Part shown: positions 11,220 through 20,557 of the stretch, in pieces
Numbering within the stretch: position 1 is the first letter of the stretch
Layout of the letters: every line of letters begins with the position of its first letter
The notes under the pieces: model-generated
Told to the model about the DNA's origin: nothing
Databases searched by the model: none
The model's input: the letters and a program-made list of their open reading frames with translations, nothing else
Program-made: the position numbers and the translations under genes
NCBI GenBank assembly: GCA_001584585.1
Contig: LSYV01000056.1
Coordinates: 382,544 to 411,221 of the forward strand
Source: Gonium pectorale
Lineage: Eukaryota; Chlorophyta; Chlorophyceae; Chlamydomonadales; Volvocaceae
DNA: 28,678 nt
Direction of reading: 5' to 3'

Positions 11220-14200
11220 CTACTGCAGCACCGTTGCCCCGCCGCGCACGTGGCCCGCCACGTCCTTGACGCACAGCGGCCCCAGCGCCAGCCCCCCCGG
11301 CACCGCGTAGCCGTGCAGCTTGCCCTCCCGCTGCGCCGCCCGGAAGGCGGCATCGTCGCGCAGCAGCCCCCCCACGTGGCGCAGCATGGCCAGGAGGGTG
11401 GCGGGGCGCGGACTGACGTGCTGGTCGCGCGCGCGCATGTCGTCGCCGCCGCGCATGGGCGTGTCGGCGGGGGAGGCCTGCGCGGCGGCCTCGTAGTCGC
11501 TGGGGGCGCACTGCGCGGGGTCCTCCACGTTGAGCGCGAAGAAGCGGATCACGTCGCCTGCGCGCGCGGCCGGGAGGGCGGAGGGGGGACGGCGGGGTGA
11601 AGGGGGTTGTGAACTTTGGATATCAACGGGCTGGGCACAGCTGCTCTCGCCCCCGAGCGGGCAGTCAGGGGGGGTCAGCAGGGGAGCGGGGGGACAAAGG
11701 CGGGAAAAGGGTAATCGCAAGCGCGGGGGAGGGGACAGGCACGGGGGGGCGGAGGGCGGGCAGGAGGGTCCGGGAGGGGACCGCTCCTTACAGCACCTGC
11801 TTTGGGCCCGTGGGTGCTGCCAGACAGTGCCCTGGGTGGCTCGGTGGCTGGGTGGCTTGGAGGGGAGGGGCGGACACGCTCCCAGAGGCGCGCCGCGCTG
11901 GCGTGGGGTACGGGTTCAGGGTCGGCCGGCCGGGCGCGACTGGGGCCTGGGTGCGGGCGACCAACACTCACGGTGGCGGGTGCTCCACGCGACGTGGGGC
12001 TGCCCCACACCACCCACCTGCCTGCGCCCCCAAACCCCACCTCCCGCCCCCCCTCCCCGTCCCAGCCCGCCGGCGCACGCACCCACCCGCCCTGCTCAGC
12101 TGCGACTGCATGTAGGCGTCCGGCCAGCCGCAGAACTGCGTGCCGAAGCGGCCTGCGGTATCGGCGGGGGGCCGGGGTAGGGTGGGGTGGGGTCAGAGGA
12201 TTGAAAGGCATTCTCAATAGAGGTGGGTGGGGGTGGGGGTTGAGCGGGAAGAAACAGAGATGCGGCGTCGGGTTCGTCGGGCGTTCCGGGGTGGAAGCGG
12301 GGGGTTCGAGATGCCGAGAGCGGAGCTTGAGGAACGGCGCCCCAGACCAGCAGCCGTAACCCCGCCTGAGGGGCGGTGCGACCTGGGGCCAAGGTGTATG
12401 CGGCACGGCAGCAGCACGGCGACGCACCGGCTGCTCGCCCAGAGCAGCCGGCCGGCGGGCCGGCACTGCGAGACAATTCATGAGCCAAATAGAGCAGCCG
12501 CTCGCACAGCGTCCGACATGCGCCCGCCCTCTCGGCATGCAGCTGCCAGCAGCCATTGTGCAGCTACAGCCAGGCGCCGCAGCCACGAGCTCGACCCGCT
12601 CCGGCCCCCTCCCCCCGGGCGCTCACACGGCCGGATCTCCAGCAGTGCGGTGCCGCCGTTGTCCTCCTCCAGGAAGAAGCAGTTGGCCGCGCCTGCGTGA
12701 TTTGGGGGGCGGGTACAGGGGGGTCGAGGGTTGGAAGGCATTCTCAGTAGAGAAGCCCTGGGGCGCATAGGGCTCCCGACCGATAACAACTGGCTGAGCG
12801 CTGAGGGTGGAAGGGAGGGGCCAGGGTCCCCGGTGAGCGCATTCCCGGAGCGTATTCCCGATACAGGGGGGTCGAGGGCGGAGAGGGCGCTGGTATGGTA
12901 TAGAGAGGCCGGGGCGTGGAGAGGGGCTGAGAGGCGGAGGCAGGGAGGCAGGCGCACGATGATGGGTGGGACACGCTCAGGAGGGCGGTTGGAGGCTTCT
13001 GGGGGGCCAAACGGAGGCCAGCGGGTTAAGAGGAATGCGCACGGCACTCGTCCACACGTGCCCACAATGCCGTGCAAGCCAGCCACAGGAGCTACGACAC
13101 GTCAGGGACGTACCGCACACCACAACCCCCACCACGGGAACCAGCCCAATGCCCGTCTCATCCGGCTCCCTAACGCCGCCTCCACACCGGACCCTCCACC
13201 CGCGCTCCCCCCGCTCTCTGCCCTCCCCCCGCCCGCCCGCCCCCACCCGCTCCGTGCAGGGTCACCAGCACATGCGCCGATCGCACCGCCCCCACGGTGG
13301 CGTAGAAGCGCTCGTTGCCGTGCAGCTGCGGGGTGTCGGCCGTGTTCAGCACCTTGCACGATAGCCGCGTGAAGGAGCCGGCGCGGAAGCCTGGTTGCGG
13401 AGCAGGCGGGAGGGGTAATGGGGCTGGGAGGGAGAGCCCACGGCTGGCCGGGGGAAAATCTCGGGCTGCCAGTCCATGCGGGGACTGCCGGGGATGGTCG
13501 GGCCAAGGGCTTGCGCTGGGCCGAGAGGGGGGATCTTGAATTCACGGGCCCCGATGGGGCGGGGTCGAGGAAGTGGGAGATTCTTGAATTGAGAGCGTCG
13601 TAAGAGGCCCAGGGGGGTTGGGGCAGGTGCGGGGCCGCCGGGCGGCTTGTCAGGTGCCGCCCCCCCCACACACACACCCGGTCCCACCACGGTGGAGGTG
13701 GAGGTAGCGGCCCCCCCACCGCACGGCGGCAGCAGGGTGCGCCGGGGGCGTCAAGCCCGCCTCCCAAGGCATCTGGTAACACCCCCCCTCCGACGACCCC
13801 CCCCCCCCACCCGCCGCCTTTGATCCCTGGATGTCAGCCAGTATACATCCAACACCTGCTTTCTTAACCTCACACAGTGTTCGCCCTTACCAAATGCCGG
13901 TGACTACACCCTCCCTCCGGGGCCCGTGACTGCACCTACGCCTACACACCGCCCCCCCCGTCAAGCCCCCTCCCTTCACTCCGCTCCCTCCGCTCCCTCC
14001 GCTCCCTCCGCTCCCTCCGCTCCCTCCGCTCCCTCCGCTCCCTCCACTCCCTCCGCTCCCTCCACTCCCTCCACTCCCTCCACTCCCGGTCGCAGGTCTC
14101 CTCCGGCCCCCACCCGCCGCGTTGGCCGCCTCGCAGGCCGCAATGAGGTCGTGCATGTTGCGGATGTTGCGGGTGGGGCCGCTGCGCGCCTCGATCAGCA

Positions 14201-17021
14201 CCCGCAGCGTGGAGTCGTTGTGCAGCGACAGCGGCGGCGCGGGCGGCGGCGGCCCGAAGCCCAGCGGGTCGGCGGGGATCCGCCCCCGTGCCGCCAGGTG
14301 CGCCAGCAGCGTCTGCACGGTGGGGCGGATGCCCTGCGGGAAGCCGTGCATCTTGCACAGCACCACCTGGCACGGGGGAGGGGGGGCGGGGGCAGCGGGG
14401 AGGCGGGGTGGAGGGGTTAGAGGGGTGGGTGTGGGCGGAGCGGGATCGAGGATGGGATCTGTGCGGCGAGGGGTGTGGGTATTACCGGTAACGGTCTGGG
14501 CGCCGGCATCATTCGTCCCGTCCGGTCCGACAATGCGAGAGCTGAACATGGGAGTGTTCACATAGGGTTGCTGGCGTTCCAACCCAAGCTACTGGGGTTG
14601 CTGTCCAGCCTTTTGACCCTCCCATCCCACTGCCCCCTCCCCCACCGCAAGCCCACCCGCTCGAAGCAGCTTGGGTGGCGGCCCGCCTCGCCGCCGCCGC
14701 CCTCGCCCGCCCCCCTGCCCGCCGACAGCTCCGCCAGCGACATCGAGGGGTGGCGGCTGTACGGCTGCAGCAGCACGTGCTGGAAGGGGGTCATGCCCAG
14801 GCCGTTGGGGGTGGCCAGCACCAAGGTGGCCAGGTCGTCTGGGGGGGGGGAGGAGAGGTCCAGCAGGGGGGAGTGAAGGGCGGGCGGGGGGGTGGGGCGC
14901 CGGATCGGGGCGAGCGAGAGATGGAGGGAGGAGGGGAGGAGGGGGAGTCTCGAGTGGATGGGTCTAATGGGGACGGCCTGGACGTCCGCCGCATTCGGCC
15001 GTCGGAGGAGGGAGGGAGGGGGGGCCGGCGGGTCAATGCCACGCGCGGGGCTCATGCGCCGTGTTCTCCGGCCACGGGAGCGCGCTAGCATGGTTGGTTG
15101 GTTGATGGGTGGGGGCAGGGCGCCGGCTCTGGCGGCATGGCAGTCTATGTGGGGGTGGGGAACAGACGGGTGGGTGCGAGTTGTGGGTGGTGGGCTGCGT
15201 ACGTGTGGGTACGTGTGGGTGGGGGGCGGGGAGAGCCAGCGCCCAGCGGTAAGGAGCGTCGCCTGCTGCCGAGGGCCCGAAGGAGCGGACACGCGCCGGC
15301 ACTTGCACCTGCTGCAGCTGCAACCCTGTTGCCCACCCCCCCACCCTCCTGGGTAGGCTCACCAATCATGCCCTTTTGCCGGAAGTACACGTCCGCGATG
15401 GGCGCCAGCTGCGCCATCACTCTGGGGGGGGGGGGCGGGCAGAGAGGGAAGCGAGCAGCGGCGCCAATCGCAAAGGTCATGCGGCGGTGGCGGTACACCA
15501 CCACCACCACCACCGCCGGGGGGGGCCACAAGGGTGCACCCCCCGCAGCTACCGCAGTGCGCAGACCGCGCACGGTACGGCAGCGGTACGGCAGCGGCCA
15601 CCGCTTCCACGCACGGCAGCCCAAGAAGGAGGGTAGCGAAGAAGGGACGCACGGGGAGGGGGTGTAGGTGCTGCCCCAGTACTGCGCTGATGGCGGATTC
15701 CGTCCGCACAGTCGGGGGTCGGCGGGTGGGGCCCGCAGCAGCGGCCGCGTCGGCAGGGCAGGCAGCGGCCGGGCAGTGACCAGGGGCCAGGGGGGCATGA
15801 GGAGGACGATCCGCGGAGCCCCTCCCGGTTGCCCCCTTCCGCCCAGTCGCTGCAGGACAAGCCGTGCGTCGTACACGGGCCGTGTGCGCGCGTGTACGGC
15901 TATACGAATGTCCGGCCCGCCAAACCCGGCACTCACTCGCCCATGTTGTACGGCCTGCGAGGGCGAGCAACAAGGGATCCGGGCGGGGGTCAGGGCGCGG
16001 CCGGAGGAGGAGGAGGAGGAGGAGGGGGTGGGTGGGCGTGATGCAGTCGTGGTTTGTCCGCAACCGGACACCCAGTCACCCAGTCACCCAGTCACCCAGT
16101 CACACCGATACGGCGCCCTCCCGTGCCGCATCCGGTCTGCACTCGCGTGGGGAGAGGGCGGCACCGGTAACCCGCGTCGGCCCCCGGGGGGGGTCCCGCG
16201 CGTGACGCGGCGGCCGCACGATCCCGTATCCGAGCCGCCCGCGCCGCCGGCCACGCCGCCGCTCACCAGTCGGTGATCATGACGACGGGCAGCACGCAGG
16301 GCGAGAAGACGGGGCTGCGCAGGTGCGGGGAGCCCTCCAGCCGGCTGGCGGGCCGGATGGGCACATACGAGTTGGGCTGGGGCGCACGCGGGAGGGCGGG
16401 GCGGGGCGGGAGGGGGGACGGAAACCGCCGGTTTGGAGAGGAAATAAACGTGGTACTGGCTGGCGCTATGCGGGGTCATGGCCGCAGGACGCATGGAGCG
16501 GTGAACGCGGCTGCACGCGGGATGCCGCGGTTCTCGGCGCTCTGGGGCCGCCGACGCTTACTCCCCAGGCGCAGCCCCGTGCATGGGTATCGGTATGCAC
16601 GCTTGGGCCACACCTGGTGCCCCACGAGCGCATCGCTGTTGGCTCCGCCTCGCGCGGGGAAGTTCCTGCGCGGCGGTTGGGGTTGGGGGGTGGTGAAGGC
16701 GCGCAGCGTACTGCTGCGGGCACGTATGCGACACGGCGCACGATGCACGAGGCCTCACCACAGGCCGGACTGCTGCCAAAGTTCACCCAGCGGATTCCTC
16801 CGCGTCAGGTTCTCCGCCCGGTCCGCCTCGTCGAACAGCACGAGCATCCCGTCGTCCACGCAGACCTTCTCCAGCAAGATACAGCCTCCATTGTTCCTAA
16901 CGTCTTGAAACACGGACGTATTGAGCAGTGGCCGCGGGCACCCGCCGAGCTGCGCCTCGGCGCGGGCGATGTAGTTACTAACGGGCAGTAGGGCCAGCAG
17001 CAGCAAGGCAAGGAAAGTCAT
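11220..17021 (-). CDS. GT61-family (DUF563) glycosyltransferase, secretory pathway
   Basis: Minus-strand exons: 17021-16759, 16665-16614, 16376-16267, 15954-15937, 15421-15363, 14838-14657, 14366-14114, 13390-13247, 12692-12627, 12152-12087 and 11557-11220. They sum to 1551 nt (516 residues plus TAG), and every junction closes in phase with GT/AG ends. Residues 1-21 form a signal peptide (MTFLALLLLALLP, likely cut after IARA), with no other clear membrane segment. Family landmarks in order: PVVMITDWPYNMGE (about 135-148), where the Asn is in the usual NxxH-like region; RHPSCFERVVLCKMHG (about 221-236); STLRVLIEARSGPTRNI; AHVLVTLHGAGAANCFFLEE (HGAG at 358-361), the family's hallmark; ALLEIRP; and a C-terminal RARDQHV segment. 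Potential N-glycosylation sites are NTS, NLT and NDS. GT61 enzymes transfer sugars such as xylose, arabinose or GlcNAc onto glycans or proteins in the ER/Golgi. The donor and acceptor here are unknown. The family call is firm, and the exact substrate is not claimed. Confidence 0.85.
12196..12223 (-). repeat. Intron-tail repeat, copy 1 (upstream of exon 10 of GT61 gene)
   Basis: A 28-base segment matches 12726-12753 at 24 of 28 positions, and all four differences are A/G transitions. On the transcribed minus strand it ends about 43 bases before the CAG acceptor at 12153. Confidence 0.75.
12714..12753 (-). repeat. Intron-tail repeat, copy 2 (upstream of exon 9 of GT61 gene)
   Basis: Bases 12726-12753 match the copy at 12196-12223 and lie about 33 bases before the acceptor at 12693. 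The overlapping 17 bases 12714-12730 (TACAGGGGGGTCGAGGG) are repeated exactly at 12862-12878 in the same intron, so this intron holds a second local duplication. Confidence 0.75.
12862..12878 (-). repeat. Direct repeat of 17 bases inside GT61 intron
   Basis: Identical to 12714-12730 and in the same orientation, 148 bases apart in the intron between exons 8 and 9. It is probably part of the same locally duplicated intronic unit as the intron-tail repeats. Confidence 0.7.
13984..14082 (-). repeat. 9-bp minisatellite (CTCCCTCCG/A), 11 copies, in GT61 intron
   Basis: Eleven head-to-tail copies of a 9-base unit differing only at the last base (G or A). It starts about 30 bases inside the intron after the exon 7 donor at 14113. 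In the minus-strand transcript it is G-rich (repeated GGAGGGAG), so it could form quadruplex structures. The Gly/Ser or Glu/Arg repeats seen when it is translated are not protein. Confidence 0.9.
15937..15954 (-). other. 18-nt microexon of the GT61 gene
   Basis: Flanked by a CAG acceptor (15957-15955) and a perfect GTGAGT donor (15936-15931). It completes the Trp codon left open by the upstream exon, encodes P-Y-N-M-G, and supplies GA of a Glu codon completed by the first base of the next exon. Without it the neighbouring exons join to create TGA. The resulting W-P-Y-N-M-G-E lies where GT61 proteins have a conserved Asn-containing motif. Confidence 0.75.
16071..16102. repeat. Four tandem copies of CCCAGTCA
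   Basis: Perfect 8-base unit repeated four times in the intron between exons 3 and 4 of the GT61 gene. There are no spacers, so this is a short tandem repeat. A (GGA)n stretch lies just upstream near 16004-16023. Confidence 0.9.
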
Positions 17022-17807
17022 ATTTCATCCGGATAGCGCAGTCCCCATCCTCTGACTGCTCGGCTACACCTAGTGCTGCCCTGTTTTGGATCACGCGCGC
17101 GCTTTCCGACTCGCGTCCGGACGGTCAGAAATGTACACAGAAATTCTATGCATAGAAAGGGCGAGGTTGCGGGGCAGGGATGGGGTAGGGCCGATGGGAG
17201 ACCATGCAACTGCCGTGCTGCCGTACAGCGTGGGGGGTTGAGGATTGGGGAATTGCAGGCGCATCATGCGAGAATGTCAGCAGAACTCTTGGAGTGGGAG
17301 GTACCCAGAGTACCCAGAGAACCCTGACAGTGGACGGCGTCTCTGACCGGCTCCGACTCTCCGACGTCCGAGCAGTGGGGCGGCAGGCACGGGCGGCAGG
17401 CGAGTCTCCCCTGTCTCCAAGCAAGACTGCCGGCATCCACATTAACCTCCGGGCATGTGCTGAAGGGGCCCTGGATTGCCCACAACCGGAACCGGCCTCC
17501 CCAACCGCCGCTACACTCTGTTGGCCGCTGCGGGGCTGAACGCTGCTCGCCAGGCTCGCCACTGAACTACATTGCTAACGGCCAATGAACCCCCTAAGAG
17601 GGTTGGTGGTGGCGGGAGGGGCTGGGAGTACGAGAAATGGCGCAGACCCGGGGCCGCCAAGACGAAACACCGAGGGCACACACACGACGAGCACGAGCCA
17701 TCCACCTAAAGACCACATAACAGGAAGGCAGGACGACGAAAACAACGGAGCCGAGGACACGAACGCCAGGACAGGAGAGAAACAGACCAGGAGGACTCAA
17801 GGAGTAC

Positions 17808-17827
17808 AGGGGGCTAGACATCCCCCT
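17808..17827. other. Small hairpin (AGGGGG/CCCCCT)
   Basis: Six perfectly complementary bases flank an 8-base loop (CTAGACAT). It sits inside the compositionally odd segment 17580-18020. Function is unknown. Confidence 0.4.
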
Positions 17828-18117
17828 CCCCTAGCAAAAGGCGAAAACCCGAATCCCTTCCCCCACTGCAACCCGCCGAACAGAGCGACTAACGTAACGG
17901 CACCCGCTTCAACAGGGGAGCAGCACCGCAAAACACGCCAGAGCGCACAACCCCACCACGCACCCCGAATTAAAGCCCAACCACTGGTGCAGCTCTCGCC
18001 GTGGGCGTGCGGCTTGCGTGAGAGAGCGGGCGAGCTTTGTTGAGTCCATGTCGAATCGCTCCACATGGGTATTGGAGCCAGGAACAGAGGGGCTTCTTCG
18101 ATCGTCGAGCCCTTTCT

Positions 18118-18135
18118 AGCGCTTCGCAAAGCGCT
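18118..18135. other. Perfect 7-bp hairpin (AGCGCTT/AAGCGCT)
   Basis: Seven-base arms with a CGCA loop, about 100 bases beyond the possible donor that ends the candidate exon 18231-18671. It is not followed by a T run, so it does not look like a polymerase III terminator. It does not match the histone mRNA stem-loop consensus. Confidence 0.4.
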
Positions 18136-18230
18136 CACCCTAAATGTCGCTCTATGGCTGTCGTTGTTCCAGGGGGTAACCCGTATGCCCGGATCTACCG
18201 CGATAACAATCGCATGGGCCACCAGCGCAC

Positions 18231-18671
18231 CTGCGCGCACCGCCTGGCCGCCTCCTTGGCCGCCTCGCGGTCCTCCCTGTTGGACATCCCCGACCATGAC
18301 CGGCGTTGGAGACTCCGCTGTGGCGCAGCCTCCACCGCCTCCGTCACCGCCTCCGCCGCTGCCCTCCCACGTCCCAGCCAGTCCGATGGCTCGCCGTTCC
18401 GACCCGCCAACAGTCCTGGTGGCGCCGCAACCTCGAACAGCTGCTGTTGCCACTGCTGCTGCCACTGCTGGTGCTGCCGGGGTGTGGCGGTCAGCGGTCC
18501 ACATGAGAAGAAGGTGCGCACTGCAAAAGTCAGAGCAGCCTCCCGGGGCGCATACTCAAGCGCCCGGACGCGAGCTGCTTGAAGTGGCCACAGCGCCGCC
18601 GTGTCGGGCCCCGAAGCCGCACTTGGCTGCAGGGCCGCCGCCAGTTGCCGCAGCCGCAGCGCGAGAGACAC
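18231..18671 (-). CDS. Candidate exon or gene fragment, unknown protein
   Basis: An open frame of about 147 codons on the minus strand that reads like protein rather than a shadow. It contains ALEYAPREAALTFAVRTFFS, a Gln/Trp-rich stretch (QQWQQQWQQQLF), GRNGEPSDWLGRGRAAAEAV and an amphipathic charged helix REDREAAKEAARRC. It ends at CAG/GTGCGC, a good splice donor at 18230. There is no ATG at its upstream end (the first in-frame start-like codon is GTG at 18671, and an in-frame stop lies further up), so it would need a 5' exon. No downstream exon was identified. It could be one exon of an unrecognised gene, a decayed gene, or chance. Confidence 0.22.
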
Positions 18672-19790
18672 GAAGAGACAATGGCTGCGGCGGCAGCTGC
18701 TGGGATGGCGGGCAGCACAGTAGCTGCAGCAGCCGCTGTTGTTTCATTTGCGCATGTGCCTCATTTGTGCGTGTGTCATGTCATCTCGTGTGGTTGCCAT
18801 ATTGTGTGATGAACGCTCAGAGCTGTTGGCAGTTGGTTAGAAAACCGTTGGGTTTGGCCCCTTCGGTTAGCACTTATTGCTTGGTTTCCGTGCGCCGCCT
18901 TGAGAGCGGGCACTATCGTTAGCATTACGAGTGCTATTTGTGCGTATCGGGGTTCGGCCGTGCTAGGTGTGACATTGTGTGACCTGGGCGGGTTCCCCTG
19001 GAGCGTTAAGACTGGCGAGAAGGCCAGCGTCAGTGCGAGACCAGTTGTCTGCGTCTCGCACTCTGTGGTGTACAGACACTGAGTAACAGTTGAGAACGCA
19101 GAACCGGTCGAGGATACGTGAATTCCTACTTGTAACCTTTCGAGTTTGTGATCACGGACGCCCTTACCAGGAGGCAGCCGAGGCTGGCCCAACCTACTTA
19201 GGGCGCATAGTCTTTCCCAGTGCGAGACACGTGCACGCGGTGCACCGGCGCCCGAGGCGCGCCAACGTTGACACCGACGCTGCCTTGGAGCCGACCTCTC
19301 TTTTCATAGTTTTCTCATTAACTCAGGCACATACAACGCAGACTGTCCATTTTCAGCACTCAACCCATGCCGTGAAGGCCAACCCCTGCAACCCCGACCT
19401 CTCACCCACACCCTTGCGGTGCATACGACCCCACCCGTCACCATGCCGGGACCCGCTGGACCCGCTCCTGGACCCGCTGGACAGCCTCTTTCCGACCCCT
19501 AGTACGTAAATATGGGGCATGGTTGCAAATAGGGTGTTTAACGTGCCTGCCCTCCCAGCCAGGCTCCAGAACCGACCCTCGTGACTTGCGCCTCGACCTT
19601 GCCGGGCCATTCAACCACTGGATCAAATGCGGGGGTAGACATACGGGCATTGGAAGGCCCAACCGCCCCACATGCAAATCCGGACCGGGAACGTCAAGCC
19701 GTTGGCCGTTTTTCGCGACCTCTTTTGGGGGCATATTCCTCCGTGCGCACTCGAAGAGCTCAGCACCAAAAGCCACCTGAATAACTTACT

Positions 19791-20102
19791 CTAACACAAG
19801 ACCTTCATCGCACTTGGCACGCCGCAATTGAGGAGACCCCGCGGGGGACTGCCCACGTTAGGATCACCAACTGCCTTGGACGTTGTTAGGACGAAGCGCA
19901 GTAGCACAGCCTGGTCGAGCTGGGCGATCCTGCTGCCGCAAGAGTAGAGGTGAGAGAAGGCGAAATTGGCACCTTCCCACAGCTCGTCAGGATCCTTCGA
20001 GGCCCGTCGGTGCCCTAGCGTGCTACCTTGCTCCCAGAACACTATGCCGGAGTTTGCTGGGCGGGATGCGTTTCGATTTTGCTGCGCTGGAATTACGAAC
20101 AC
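19791..20102 (-). CDS. Candidate coding fragment, unknown protein
   Basis: An open frame of about 103 codons with balanced amino-acid composition (SGIVFWEQGSTLGHRR, DPDELWEGANFAFSHL, AQLDQAVLLRFVLTTS), unlike the Arg/Ala/Pro-rich shadow frames. A second minus-strand frame (19438-19776) follows after a TTCAG/G acceptor-like site near 19781, so a two-exon gene is possible. No ATG context, family match or polyadenylation signal supports it. It may be the relic of a mobile-element gene. Confidence 0.18.
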   Translation of the reverse strand: MFVIPAQQNRNASRPANSGIVFWEQGSTLGHRRASKDPDELWEGANFAFSHLYSCGSRIAQLDQAVLLRFVLTTSKAVGDPNVGSPPRGLLNCGVPSAMKVLC

Positions 20103-20472
20103 GGTCCAGCAACCTACAGAGAGCTACAGAGCGATGAATCCCACCACTTGACAGCTCACTTGACAGCTTGCAGCTCAACAAAGGGTGGATTTGTAAGCGA
20201 TGTAGAGAATTGAGAGGCGCGGGAAAATGTTTGCGCTTTGGTCGCTGCCAGTTGAGCTCCTGCCGCCGTGCAGCGCTGCGGATGCCCATGGTGAAGTTAC
20301 AGCTGGGTCGCCGCTGCCCAGTACCAATTAAGGGTCGGGGCCTCGGCCTCCGGGGCCCCTTGAGCCTTGGGGCGGTGACTCCACGCCAGCCCCCCGGCCG
20401 GCCCCGGCCACCACACACGTGCTGCGCGTCACTCAACCTCAGGCCTTGATTGGCTGGGGCAGCACTGAATCC

Positions 20473-20481
20473 TATACTATA
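20473..20481 (+). promoter_or_regulatory. TATA-like element upstream of ankyrin-RING gene
   Basis: TATACTATA lies about 77 bases before the ATG at 20558, in otherwise GC-rich sequence. A position 25-35 bases upstream of a short 5' UTR would suit a core promoter. The start of transcription is not known. Confidence 0.35.
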
Positions 20482-20557
20482 GCAACCAGCCTCACACCAC
20501 CACCACGCCTGTATCCCTGCAGGACGCACCACGCGCGTCGTGTAACCAACACCAATA

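Larger units (their letters stand above)
17022..20557. other. Divergent 3.5-kb spacer of lower GC
   Basis: Between the starts of the GT61 gene (minus) and the ankyrin-RING gene (plus). Base composition is visibly less GC-rich than in the genes. It must hold both promoters. It also contains two weak minus-strand coding candidates (18231-18671 and 19791-20102), hairpins at 17808-17827 and 18118-18135, and a T-rich stretch at 18740-18900 that looks like untranslated sequence. Bases 17580-18020 are A- and C-rich on the plus strand, unlike anything else in the window, which suggests an unrelated or inserted sequence. No terminal inverted repeats or target-site duplications were found by eye. Confidence 0.4.

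Noticed and set aside
10482..11600. Plus-strand open frame of 372 codons
   Set aside because: Overlaps the last GT61 exon in antisense and has no family signature or splice context.
16071..16102. CRISPR-like direct repeats
   Set aside because: The 8-base units are contiguous with no spacers, so this is an ordinary microsatellite in an intron.
18065..18922. Plus-strand open frame of 285 codons beginning with ATG
   Set aside because: Antisense to the better minus-strand candidate. Its poly-Pro centre is the usual complement of Gly/Glu-rich coding sequence.
19880..19960. tRNA-like string (AGTAGCACAGCCTGGTCGAG)
   Set aside because: Resembles a D-arm, but no anticodon stem, T-arm (GGTTCRANNCC) or acceptor pairing could be found at the right distances.
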